Source: JAULUH01 sp032111745 (GTDB lineage Bacteria; Chloroflexota; Anaerolineae; JAAEKA01). From it: a stretch of DNA of 7,698 bases. The notes below the pieces were generated by a model. The model was not told the origin of the DNA. It searched no databases and saw nothing but the letters and a program-made list of their open reading frames with translations. The stretch covers positions 1 through 7,698 of the forward strand of contig JAULUH010000032.1 of assembly GCA_032111745.1 (NCBI GenBank). The letters are read 5' to 3'. Positions 1 to 5,790 of this stretch are shown one piece after another (positions within the stretch are counted from its first letter, which is position 1; the number at the start of each line of letters is the position of its first letter). The position numbers and the translations under genes were made by a program.

Positions 1-236
1 CGCGCCTTTGCGGTTCGCCTCCGGGGTCCGTGTTCTGCTCCGTGGTCCGTATTCCGCTCCGGCTCCTCCGGTCCTGGATCCTCTCTGCGCTCTCCGCGCC
101 TTTGCGGTTCGCCTCCGGGGTCCGTGTTCTGCTCCGTGGTCCGTATTCCGCTCCGGCTCCTCCGGTCCTGGATCCTCTCTGCGCTCTCCGCGCCTTTGCG
201 GTTCGCCTCCGGGGTCCGTGTCCGTATTCTGCTCCG
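1..236. repeat. 94-bp tandem repeat array, about 2.5 copies, open at left edge
   Basis: Units begin with CGCGCCTTTGCGGTTCGCC at 1, 95 and 189. Units one and two are essentially identical over 94 bp. The third follows the consensus to about 220, loses about 13 bases, then continues in degenerate form into the end of the neighbouring gene. Each full unit contains two direct 19-bp subrepeats (25-43 and 44-62 in unit one). The array probably continues beyond the window. No gene is supported here: open frames through it on the plus strand are an effect of high GC and periodicity. Read on the minus strand, 76-110 and 170-204 contain an ACCGCAAAGGCGC-type purine-rich motif resembling 2901-2932. Confidence 0.93.
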
Positions 237-2312
237 TCATGCTTCCGTCCGCCGCGGCCGGCTGCGAATCTGGGGCCTGGGAGCCGGTGCCGCCACAGTG
301 CGGTCAGGCAGCAAGCCGTCCAGGTGCGGGAAGGCGTCGCTGGCGTGGGGGATGTGAATCGCAGCCACGTACTCCGCCTGGAAGTCCGGGTCGACCGCAG
401 TCTCCACGTAGCGCACCTGGTGCGCGATGTCCTGGGCCTCGGCCCGTTTGGTGCGGTTGAGCAGGGCGATGCGGGCGCCGTCGCCCGCCGCATTGCCCAC
501 CGCGGCCACCTTGGACAGCTCGCAGTCAGGGATCAGGCCCAGCACCATGGCGTAGGTGGGATCGATGTAGCTGCCGAATGCCCCGGCCAGCACCACCCGA
601 TCTACCCGCTCGACGCCAGCTCGCATCATCAGCAGTTTGGCACCGGCATAAAGTGCAGCCTTGGCCAGCTGGATGTTGCGGATGTCCTCCAGGGTCACCA
701 GGATTGGCTCGCCGGTGCCCGTTTGCTCGCCCGTAGCCAGCACATAGGCGATCTTGCCACCACCCGCGCGATCAGGGTCGCCTCCGTTCATCCGGCGCAG
801 CCGGTCGCTCTGCACCTCCGGGTTGAAGCGACCATCAGGCAGGATCACCCCCTGCAACAGCATCTCGGCGATAACCTCGATGATGCCCGAGCCACAGATG
901 CCGGTGGCCAGCAGCTTGGGCTGCTCTTCGGCGGACACGCCGGGCCCCAGCCGCCACTGGTCCGACCAGCTGTCCTCGCCGATGACCTTGAAACGGGCCG
1001 CCTTGGTCACCGGATCGATGCGCACCCGCTCGATGGCCCCCGGGGCCGCCCGCATGCCGTAGGTGATCTGCGCGCCCTCGAAGGCCGGCCCGGTCGGACT
1101 GGACGCACTGTACATCCACTGGCGATTGCCCAGCACGATCTCGGCGTTGGTGCCCACATCCACCGTCAGCACCACCTCGTCCTGCAGGTAGGGTGGCTCG
1201 GCGATTAGCACCCCCACGTTGTCCGCGCCCACGTGGCCGGCCTCGGCCGGCATGATGTGCACGTTGGCCGCCGGGTGCAGGCGCAGGTCCATGTCCCGCG
1301 CCTTGAGGTCCATACTATCCCGGTTGGCCAGGGCAAAGGGAGCGCCGCCCAGCTCCACCGGGTTGATGCCCAGCAGGATGGCCACCATGGTGGTGTTGCC
1401 GACGAAGACCGCCTCGTGGATATCCCGCGGCCGGATGCCCGCGACCCTGGCGGCTCGCGACGCCAGCCGGTTGAGGGTGTCGATGATCGCCGTGTGCATC
1501 TTCTCCAGGCCGTCGTCGTTGGCCATGGCGTAGGAGATGCGGCTCATCAGGTCTTCGCCGTACACCACCTGGGGGTTCATGGCCGACTCGGTGGCGATCA
1601 GCTCGCCCGTGCGCAGATTGCACAGGTACGCGGCCACCGTGGTGCTGCCGATGTCGACGGCCAGGCCATAGACGCCGTCGTGATAGCCCGGGTGCACGTC
1701 CAGGACCTCCTGGTCGTTCCACAGGGTGGCTGTCACCTTCCAGCCGCCCTTGCGCAGGGTCGGCTGCAGCTTCTGTAGCGCGTAGAGGTCAATCCGCAGG
1801 TCATGCAGGTCCCACTGCCCGGCCAGGGCATCCTGCAGCCGGCCCCAATCGCCCCGGTGCTCGCCCAGCCTGGCCTCGTCCACTTCGACGTATACCTCGC
1901 GCACCGCGGGCAGGACCTCGATCACTCGCTCCGTGGCGGCCTTGCGCACCACCTGCTTCTGGGCCCGGCTCTCCTCGGGCACGAAGACCAGGACGTCGCC
2001 GTAGACATGCGCGGAGCAGGACATCCGGCAGTCGTCGTCCCCGGCCTCCTCCATCAGGGTCACCTCGTCGGCGCCGGGTGCGGACAGGTGGGTGGCGCTG
2101 GACTCGATGCCGTGCTTCTGGAAGACCCCTTCCTCGACCCGCACCTTGCACTTGCCGCAGGTAAGGCGGCCGCCGCAGATGCTCTCGATGCCGACGCCCA
2201 TGCCGCGGGCGGCGTCCAGCAGGGTGGTGCCGGGTTCCACGCGGGCGCGGCGGCCGGAAGGCATGAAAATCACCAAGGGATGCCCGCCCTCGTGCGTAGC
2301 GTGCTTGTCCAT
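237..2312 (-). CDS. [2Fe-2S] ferredoxin/ASKHA (DUF4445) protein, RACo-like corrinoid activator
   Basis: This 691-aa protein probably re-reduces inactive Co(II) corrinoid cofactors at the expense of ATP, restoring Co(I) for methyl transfer, as the RACo family does. Residues 12-115 look like a plant-type [2Fe-2S] ferredoxin domain: C46, C52 and C55 (CGGRLTCGKC) with C99 (RMSC) as the probable fourth ligand. From about 214 there is an ASKHA ATPase fold: phosphate-loop-like VDIGSTT (219-225), FVGNTTM (303-309), a second VDVGTNAE (384-391), ATGICGSGI (469-477) and VVLAGAFGSYID (573-584). The ATG at 2312 is chosen because it precedes the ferredoxin domain and has a good ribosome site; the same frame is open to 2609, but that stretch translates into Gly/Arg/Ala-rich shadow of the upstream gene. 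The last 30 or so residues are Pro/Arg-rich and the TGA lies in degenerate 94-bp repeat sequence. Family assignment is firm; the partner corrinoid protein is unknown. Confidence 0.92.
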   Translation of the reverse strand: MDKHATHEGGHPLVIFMPSGRRARVEPGTTLLDAARGMGVGIESICGGRLTCGKCKVRVEEGVFQKHGIESSATHLSAPGADEVTLMEEAGDDDCRMSCSAHVYGDVLVFVPEESRAQKQVVRKAATERVIEVLPAVREVYVEVDEARLGEHRGDWGRLQDALAGQWDLHDLRIDLYALQKLQPTLRKGGWKVTATLWNDQEVLDVHPGYHDGVYGLAVDIGSTTVAAYLCNLRTGELIATESAMNPQVVYGEDLMSRISYAMANDDGLEKMHTAIIDTLNRLASRAARVAGIRPRDIHEAVFVGNTTMVAILLGINPVELGGAPFALANRDSMDLKARDMDLRLHPAANVHIMPAEAGHVGADNVGVLIAEPPYLQDEVVLTVDVGTNAEIVLGNRQWMYSASSPTGPAFEGAQITYGMRAAPGAIERVRIDPVTKAARFKVIGEDSWSDQWRLGPGVSAEEQPKLLATGICGSGIIEVIAEMLLQGVILPDGRFNPEVQSDRLRRMNGGDPDRAGGGKIAYVLATGEQTGTGEPILVTLEDIRNIQLAKAALYAGAKLLMMRAGVERVDRVVLAGAFGSYIDPTYAMVLGLIPDCELSKVAAVGNAAGDGARIALLNRTKRAEAQDIAHQVRYVETAVDPDFQAEYVAAIHIPHASDAFPHLDGLLPDRTVAAPAPRPQIRSRPRRTEA

Positions 2313-2314
2313 GC

Positions 2315-2632
2315 TCAATCCTCTTCCGCCACCTGGCGCTCGGCCCGCAGCCGGTCGGCCATCTCCCGCCAGGCGATGGTGGGATATTGGGCCTCGATCT
2401 CGGCCACCACCGCGTCCGCCACCTGCTCCAGGGTGCCCTCCCGCTGGATGGACTCGCTCCACTTGAAGCCGGCTGGGTAATCGTCGTGGTTGGTCAGCCG
2501 CGCGCGCATCGCGGCCCGGTCCACCGCCTCCATGAACCGCGGCGAGAGCGGCCTGCTCACCCGCTCCCGCCCCTCCCGTACCCGTACCTGGGTCGGAATG
2601 TCGTGCCAATACAAGATCTGATACTGGGGCAT
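2315..2632 (-). CDS. Small 'virulence factor' domain protein, partner of the RACo-like gene
   Basis: The 105-aa product (MPQYQILYWHDIPTQVRV at its N-terminus) resembles the family annotated only as 'virulence factor' (PF13769 from memory). The name is historical and says nothing firm about function. Visible features are a short hydrophobic strand with YWHDIPTQV (residues 8-16), a basic stretch, an Asp/Trp-containing middle (NHDDYPAGFKWSES, 48-61), and a charged helical C-terminus (about 68-102) rich in Glu, Ala and Arg. No signal peptide or membrane segment is seen, so it is probably cytoplasmic. The ATG at 2632 has a weak purine-rich AGAGAG about eight bases upstream. It is followed after two bases by the RACo-like gene, a pairing I recall from other corrinoid methyltransferase loci, so an accessory role in corrinoid activation is plausible but unproven. 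Confidence 0.82.
   Translation of the reverse strand: MPQYQILYWHDIPTQVRVREGRERVSRPLSPRFMEAVDRAAMRARLTNHDDYPAGFKWSESIQREGTLEQVADAVVAEIEAQYPTIAWREMADRLRAERQVAEED
2319..2327 (-). promoter_or_regulatory. Ribosome binding site deciding the start at 2312
   Basis: On the minus strand this reads GGAAGAGGA, six bases ahead of the ATG at 2312. It lies inside the last codons of the upstream 105-aa gene, whose TGA (2317-2315) ends two bases before this ATG. This arrangement supports the 691-aa start over the longer open frame and suggests translational coupling. Confidence 0.7.
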
Positions 2633-2664
2633 GCCATCAACTCTCTGATAAGGATTCTGGTATT

Positions 2665-2679
2665 CTTGAACGTCTCAAG
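2665..2679 (-). promoter_or_regulatory. Short inverted repeat upstream of the 105-aa gene
   Basis: The sequence CTTGA-ACGTC-TCAAG has perfect 5-bp arms and lies 33 bases upstream of the ATG at 2632. On the minus strand a TTGAGA overlaps its first arm, which could be a weak -35 element, but no good -10 element follows at the right spacing. It could be an operator or a chance dyad at the end of the repeat array. Confidence 0.25.
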
Positions 2680-2680
2680 C

Positions 2681-2775
2681 CTGGACCTGTCTTCGGAGCC
2701 TGGACGTGTCTTCGGAGGCTGGACCGGTCTTCGGGGACTGGTCCAGTCTGCGGAGACTGGATCAGTCTGCGCCAT
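2681..2775. repeat. Five tandem 19-bp repeats forming hairpins
   Basis: Units start at 2681, 2700, 2719, 2738 and 2757. Each is exactly 19 bp and starts CTGG, with consensus CTGGACCNGTCTTCGGAGA; the last unit is the most degenerate. Because each unit end pairs with its own core and the next unit start, the array can fold as successive hairpins. The clearest is at 2742-2761: 8-bp arms TCCAGTCT and AGACTGGA around a GCGG loop. Units 2719-2742 also form a CCGGTC/GACTGG stem. There is a dyad GACTGGTCCAGTC across the unit 3/4 junction. The 19-bp period is not a multiple of three, so this is not coding repeat. Confidence 0.93.
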
Positions 2776-2813
2776 CCACCACAAAGCGGATGCAGGAACA
2801 CCGCAATCGACCC

Positions 2814-2875
2814 TGTCATCCTGAGCGGGTCTGGCAGCCAATATGCATTTCACCGAGTCGCCAGCGAAGGATCTC
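2814..2875. repeat. Interspersed repeat of the GTCATCCTGAGCG...GCGAAGGATCTC type, interrupted
   Basis: TGTCATCCTGAGCG (2814-2827) and AGCGAAGGATCTC (2863-2875) look like the two halves of an intergenic repeat I recognise from many bacterial genomes, where they are normally nearly contiguous. Here 35 bases (2828-2862) lie between them. The outer halves pair through ATCCT/AGGAT, and CTGGC (2831-2835) pairs with GCCAG (2860-2864), so the whole element can fold as a nested hairpin. Recognition is from memory and not from a search. Confidence 0.6.
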
Positions 2876-2900
2876 TCCGGCCGGCTCGACCTCCATTCCT

Positions 2901-2932
2901 ATTCTCTCTGTCCCTGGCGTCCTCTGCGGTGA
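2901..2932. repeat. Purine-rich interspersed repeat (ACCGCAGAGGACGCC type)
   Basis: On the minus strand this reads as a run of short CAGAG/GCAGAGG-like words beginning ATCACCGCAGAGGACGCC. It resembles the core of the 94-bp repeat units at 76-110 and 170-204 (ACCGCAAAGGCGCGGAGAG). The two intergenic regions flanking the RACo block therefore carry related sequence. It is a degenerate match judged by eye. Confidence 0.45.
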
Positions 2933-2971
2933 TTTCCTATCCACTTGGGCAATTCCGGTCACCTCCGCCAC

Positions 2972-4072
2972 CTACCTATACGCGCCGTGCTTCTTCACCG
3001 CGGCAATGAACGCCTCCACGTTCTCCATGGACACGTCGGACTGGATGATATGCGCCGGTGCCGCCATATAGCCACCACCCGCACCCAGCACGCGAATCTT
3101 CTCCGCCACGTCGGCCTCGATCTCCTCCGGCGTGCCGTTAGGCAACAAATGCTGCTGGTCGATCGCGCCCCAGAACGCCAGCCGGTCGCCGAACTTGCGC
3201 TTGAGCTCCTCGGGGTCGTGGCCGGGCACGTTGGGCTGCACCGGGTTGAACACCTCCAGGCCGATGTCCGCCAGGTCACCCAGGATGGGTGCCACCGCGC
3301 CGTCGGTGTGATAGCATAGCACCAGGTCGGGATTGACCCCCTTGAACTCCTGGAATAGCTCGGCATAGCGCGGCTTGAAGATGTTGCGCCACATGCCAGG
3401 CGAGATCAACATGCCGTTCTGGGCCCCAAAGTCGTCGCCAAACCAGATGGCGTCGACCCCCAGCTCCACCAGCCGCTTGCCCACGCCGATAGAGAACTCC
3501 TTGACCCGGTCGATGAGGGCCTCCACGTACTCCTCACCCAGGGCCATGTCCATCAGGAACTTCTCCAACCCGACCATGTGCCACGACATCTCGAACATGG
3601 TCAGCTCCAGGTCGCCGATGATGAAAGTCTCATCCCGGTACTTCTGGATGGCCTTCTCCGCGTCGTCGAAGCGGCCGGCTGCCACGGGATCGGGGAAGGT
3701 GTGGGCTGCCACCTCGGCTACCGTCGTCGCGTTGCGCAGCGGCGAGTCCACCACCTCCATGTACAGCGGCCCCTGGCGCATCTTCATGCCGAACTCGTTG
3801 ATGATGCAGCCATCGTCGGTTGTGGGGTGACTATAGCCGCGCGGCAGGCTGGCGCCGACCACCACGCAGTCGCTGCCCATGGCGGTGCGCAGCTCGTTGG
3901 CCGAGATGCGATAGGTCACATCCTCGAAATACGAGGTGGTGTAATGCACGGGGATGCCATACTTGGCGCCAAAAGCGTCGGTCAGCTGGCGGCACAGGTC
4001 AAACTGCAGCGGTACCCGGTCGGGGACGCCGCTGCGCTTGAGGGCCGCCATCACGCGTTGCCTGGAATTCAT
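2972..4072 (-). CDS. Uroporphyrinogen decarboxylase-superfamily protein, non-heme, 366 aa
   Basis: A UroD-fold (TIM barrel) protein starting MNSRQRVMAALKRSGVPDRVP, the usual opening of the MtaA/CmuA-like branch, which includes enzymes moving methyl groups between corrinoid proteins and tetrahydrofolate or coenzyme M. The heme-pathway signature (RPVWLMRQAGR-like) is absent, so it is not HemE. Visible motifs are WFGDDFG (210-216), CYHTDGAV (253-260), NPVQPN (276-281), FWGAIDQQ (300-307), GTPEEIEADV (313-322) and GGGYMAAPAHIIQ (332-344). Methylcobamide transferases such as MtaA carry an HxC...C zinc site; here the matching places hold H255-T-D257 and H341, so chemistry or metal may differ. The ATG at 4072 follows a strong AGAGGAGAG site about ten bases upstream. 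It is last in the four-gene block, 35 bases after rhaM. Substrate unknown; sugar methyl-ether metabolism is a guess from context. Confidence 0.9.
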   Translation of the reverse strand: MNSRQRVMAALKRSGVPDRVPLQFDLCRQLTDAFGAKYGIPVHYTTSYFEDVTYRISANELRTAMGSDCVVVGASLPRGYSHPTTDDGCIINEFGMKMRQGPLYMEVVDSPLRNATTVAEVAAHTFPDPVAAGRFDDAEKAIQKYRDETFIIGDLELTMFEMSWHMVGLEKFLMDMALGEEYVEALIDRVKEFSIGVGKRLVELGVDAIWFGDDFGAQNGMLISPGMWRNIFKPRYAELFQEFKGVNPDLVLCYHTDGAVAPILGDLADIGLEVFNPVQPNVPGHDPEELKRKFGDRLAFWGAIDQQHLLPNGTPEEIEADVAEKIRVLGAGGGYMAAPAHIIQSDVSMENVEAFIAAVKKHGAYR

Positions 4073-4107
4073 GGTCTTCGCTCTCCTCTTGGCCGTAACC
4101 TTCCCGT

Positions 4108-4431
4108 TTAGTCGAGATGGAATACTTCCTTCAGCTCCATCATACTCTCGTCCGCGTGCGCGCCGCCCAGGCCCTCGAAATAGGGGGCCATGAACTCCTG
4201 CCAGCGTTGGTTGATCTCCTCCGCCGACATGCCCGCCAGCGCGGCCTGAAAGCTGTCCGGCGTCTCGAAGTAGCCAAACAGCAGCCCGTCATCCCGCATG
4301 AACAGGGAGTAGTTGTGCCAGCCGGTGCGGCGCAGGGCATCCAGCATCTCCGGCCACACGGCCTCGTGGTGCTTGATGTACTCTGGGATCTTGTCTTCCT
4401 TGACCTTCAGCAGAAAAGCCACGCGTTTCAT
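4108..4431 (-). CDS. rhaM: L-rhamnose mutarotase
   Basis: RhaM interconverts alpha and beta anomers of L-rhamnose in the cytoplasm, supplying the anomer used by rhamnose isomerase. The 107-aa product is close to the 104 aa of the E. coli protein and shares its pattern throughout: MKRVAFLLKV start, Y18 and H22 at the same positions as the E. coli catalytic Tyr18 and His22, then WPEM (26-29), GWHNYSLF (37-44), LLFGYFE (50-56), the conserved QRW (75-77) and the terminal ELKEVFHLD. The ATG at 4431 is fixed by a perfect AAGGAGG (4444-4438) six bases upstream. It sits between the two UroD-like genes, with 24 and 35 bases of spacing, in the same operon as the rhamnosidase. No rhamnose isomerase, kinase or aldolase gene is in the window. 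A mutarotase for a related 6-deoxy sugar remains possible. Confidence 0.95.
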   Translation of the reverse strand: MKRVAFLLKVKEDKIPEYIKHHEAVWPEMLDALRRTGWHNYSLFMRDDGLLFGYFETPDSFQAALAGMSAEEINQRWQEFMAPYFEGLGGAHADESMMELKEVFHLD

Positions 4432-4455
4432 GGAAATCCTCCTTGGATGTCGGGC

Positions 4456-5790
4456 TTACTCGCCGCGCTCCAGGGCCTGCAGCGGCTTGACCCAGTAGTT
4501 GGCCGCGGCCAGGCGGGCCGCCAGCTCCTCCGGGTCCTCAGAGCCGGCGCCGATGGGGTACCTGCCGTACTCATAAGCTGCATCGCAGGCGGCTATGATG
4601 TTCTGAGGCGGCACATCGCCCAGCATGTTGTGGATGGAGGCAAACACGTAGCCGCCTCCCGGTCCGAAGATCTTCATCCGCCGCCGCACGTCCTCCCGCA
4701 CCTGCTCGGGCGTGCCGAAGGGCAGGATGCCGTGGGTGTCCACACCGCCGCCCCAGAAGGTCAGGTTCTTGCCGAAGCGCCGCTTCAGCTCCCCGCCGTC
4801 CATGTTGGCGCTATCGGTCTGCACCGTGTTGAAGCAGTCCATGCCAGCGTCGATCAGGTCCGGTAGCAGGGTCATCACGCTGCCGTCGGTGTGGTAGAAC
4901 ACCGCGGCCTTGCTGTTTTCCTTCACCGCCTGGAAAGCCGCCTTGTGGCCGGGCAGGACGAACTGGCGGTAGATGTCCAGCTTCATCATCGGGCCGCGCT
5001 GGTGGCCAATGTCGTCGGCAAACATGAACACGTCGACATACTCGCCCACTGCGCTGAGGTACTTCTTGATCCCCCGCACTAGCTCGTCCACCAGGCGCGC
5101 GTAAAAATGGCGGGCCAGGTCCTGCCGCTTGATCATGTGCATGTAGATCGTGTCCCAGCCTACCATGCCCTGCGCGTTCTCCAGCACCGTGCCGAAATAA
5201 TCGGCCACGATGGCCTTGTCCGTGGTCTCCCGCAGGTGCTGCGCGAAGGCCCGCGCCCAGACCAGCTCCTCGTCCGTCACTCGCACCCGGGCCAGGAAGT
5301 TGCCATCGTAGGTGTCGAACCAGTGGTCGATCTCCGCCTCGGTCGTCGCCTCCCGCAGCGGATGGTAACGCAGCGAGAAGCCGTGGGTGCCCTCGCCGGG
5401 AGCCTCGGCCAGCTTCACGCCGTGCTCGTACCACTCGAAGTCGCCGAACTGGTTGCGCTGCGGGTTGAAGTCTACCGGCACCAGGAACTCGCTGCCGTCT
5501 ACGAAGGACCAGGGCTTGAACTCCACGTTGGGGATGCCCAGGCACATCCGATAGCGGGGCAGGGTCACCGTGTCCGAATGCAGCCGCTCGGCCACAGCCG
5601 GCTCGATCTCAGGGACCTGGATCCAGGTGTGGAACAGCCTGGCCCTGCCCTCGGTTAGGCCCAGGTACCGCTTCAGATTGCCATAGGCGATCAGGTTGAT
5701 GCCCGTCACCCCGGTACCGCCGACGTCGATCGGCACCCTATCCGCCTCTTCGTGCCTGATTGCAGCCCATATGCGTTCTCTCGAGTTCAT
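4456..5790 (-). CDS. Uroporphyrinogen decarboxylase-superfamily protein, non-heme, 444 aa
   Basis: A paralogue of the 366-aa UroD-like protein, opening MNSRERIWAAIRHEEADRVP. It is 78 residues longer, mainly from an insertion around 90-165 (Asn/Phe/Trp/Tyr-rich) and a C-terminal extension from about 412 to 444. Shared barrel motifs are MFADDIG (256-262), FYHTDGSV (298-305), FNTVQTD (320-326), FWGGGVDTHG (345-354), GTPEQVREDV (359-368) and GGGYVFASIHNM (378-389). H300, D302 and H387 align with H255, D257 and H341 of the paralogue, and again no Cys occupies these places. The heme-enzyme N-terminal Arg-rich signature is missing. The ATG at 5790 overlaps the stop of the rhamnosidase gene as ATGA, and a TAGGATC ribosome site lies just ahead, so the two are translationally coupled. 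That tight link to a rhamnosidase suggests a sugar-related substrate (inference); the exact reaction is unknown. Confidence 0.9.
   Translation of the reverse strand: MNSRERIWAAIRHEEADRVPIDVGGTGVTGINLIAYGNLKRYLGLTEGRARLFHTWIQVPEIEPAVAERLHSDTVTLPRYRMCLGIPNVEFKPWSFVDGSEFLVPVDFNPQRNQFGDFEWYEHGVKLAEAPGEGTHGFSLRYHPLREATTEAEIDHWFDTYDGNFLARVRVTDEELVWARAFAQHLRETTDKAIVADYFGTVLENAQGMVGWDTIYMHMIKRQDLARHFYARLVDELVRGIKKYLSAVGEYVDVFMFADDIGHQRGPMMKLDIYRQFVLPGHKAAFQAVKENSKAAVFYHTDGSVMTLLPDLIDAGMDCFNTVQTDSANMDGGELKRRFGKNLTFWGGGVDTHGILPFGTPEQVREDVRRRMKIFGPGGGYVFASIHNMLGDVPPQNIIAACDAAYEYGRYPIGAGSEDPEELAARLAAANYWVKPLQALERGE

Larger units (their letters stand above)
2633..2971. other. 339-bp gene-free region packed with repeats
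   Basis: It separates the 366-aa UroD-like gene from the 105-aa gene. Nothing here is a convincing gene: minus-strand frames across it (for example 2637-2853) have no family resemblance and read through tandem repeats. From right to left it holds a GC-rich purine-biased repeat (2901-2932), an interrupted interspersed repeat (2814-2875), a five-unit 19-bp tandem array (2681-2775) and a small dyad just ahead of the next gene (2665-2679). I see no rho-independent terminator with a clear U-tract and no strong -35/-10 pair, so whether the two gene blocks share a transcript is undecided. Confidence 0.75.

Noticed and set aside
1..236. CRISPR array
   Set aside because: The units are head-to-tail without unique spacers, and no cas gene is present.
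30..1208. 392-aa plus-strand open frame
   Set aside because: It is antisense to the RACo-like gene and begins in the 94-bp repeat; its composition is that of a high-GC antisense frame with no family resemblance.
2313..2609. N-terminal extension of the RACo-like gene by 99 residues to a start at 2609
   Set aside because: The extra residues are Gly/Arg/Ala-rich shadow of the 105-aa gene in another frame; the ATG at 2312 has a ribosome site and directly precedes the ferredoxin domain.
2681..2775. CRISPR array or repeat-protein coding region
   Set aside because: 19-bp units abut with no spacers, and the period is not a multiple of three.
2637..2853. Small minus-strand genes in the intergenic region
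   Set aside because: They read through tandem and interspersed repeats, lack a ribosome site and resemble no family.
4117..5658. Long plus-strand open frames opposite rhaM and the 444-aa gene
   Set aside because: They mirror the codon pattern of clearly recognisable minus-strand genes and show no recognisable motifs.
2972..5790. HemE, true uroporphyrinogen decarboxylase of heme synthesis
   Set aside because: Both proteins lack the N-terminal Arg-rich substrate signature, and they sit among rhamnose and corrinoid genes rather than tetrapyrrole genes.
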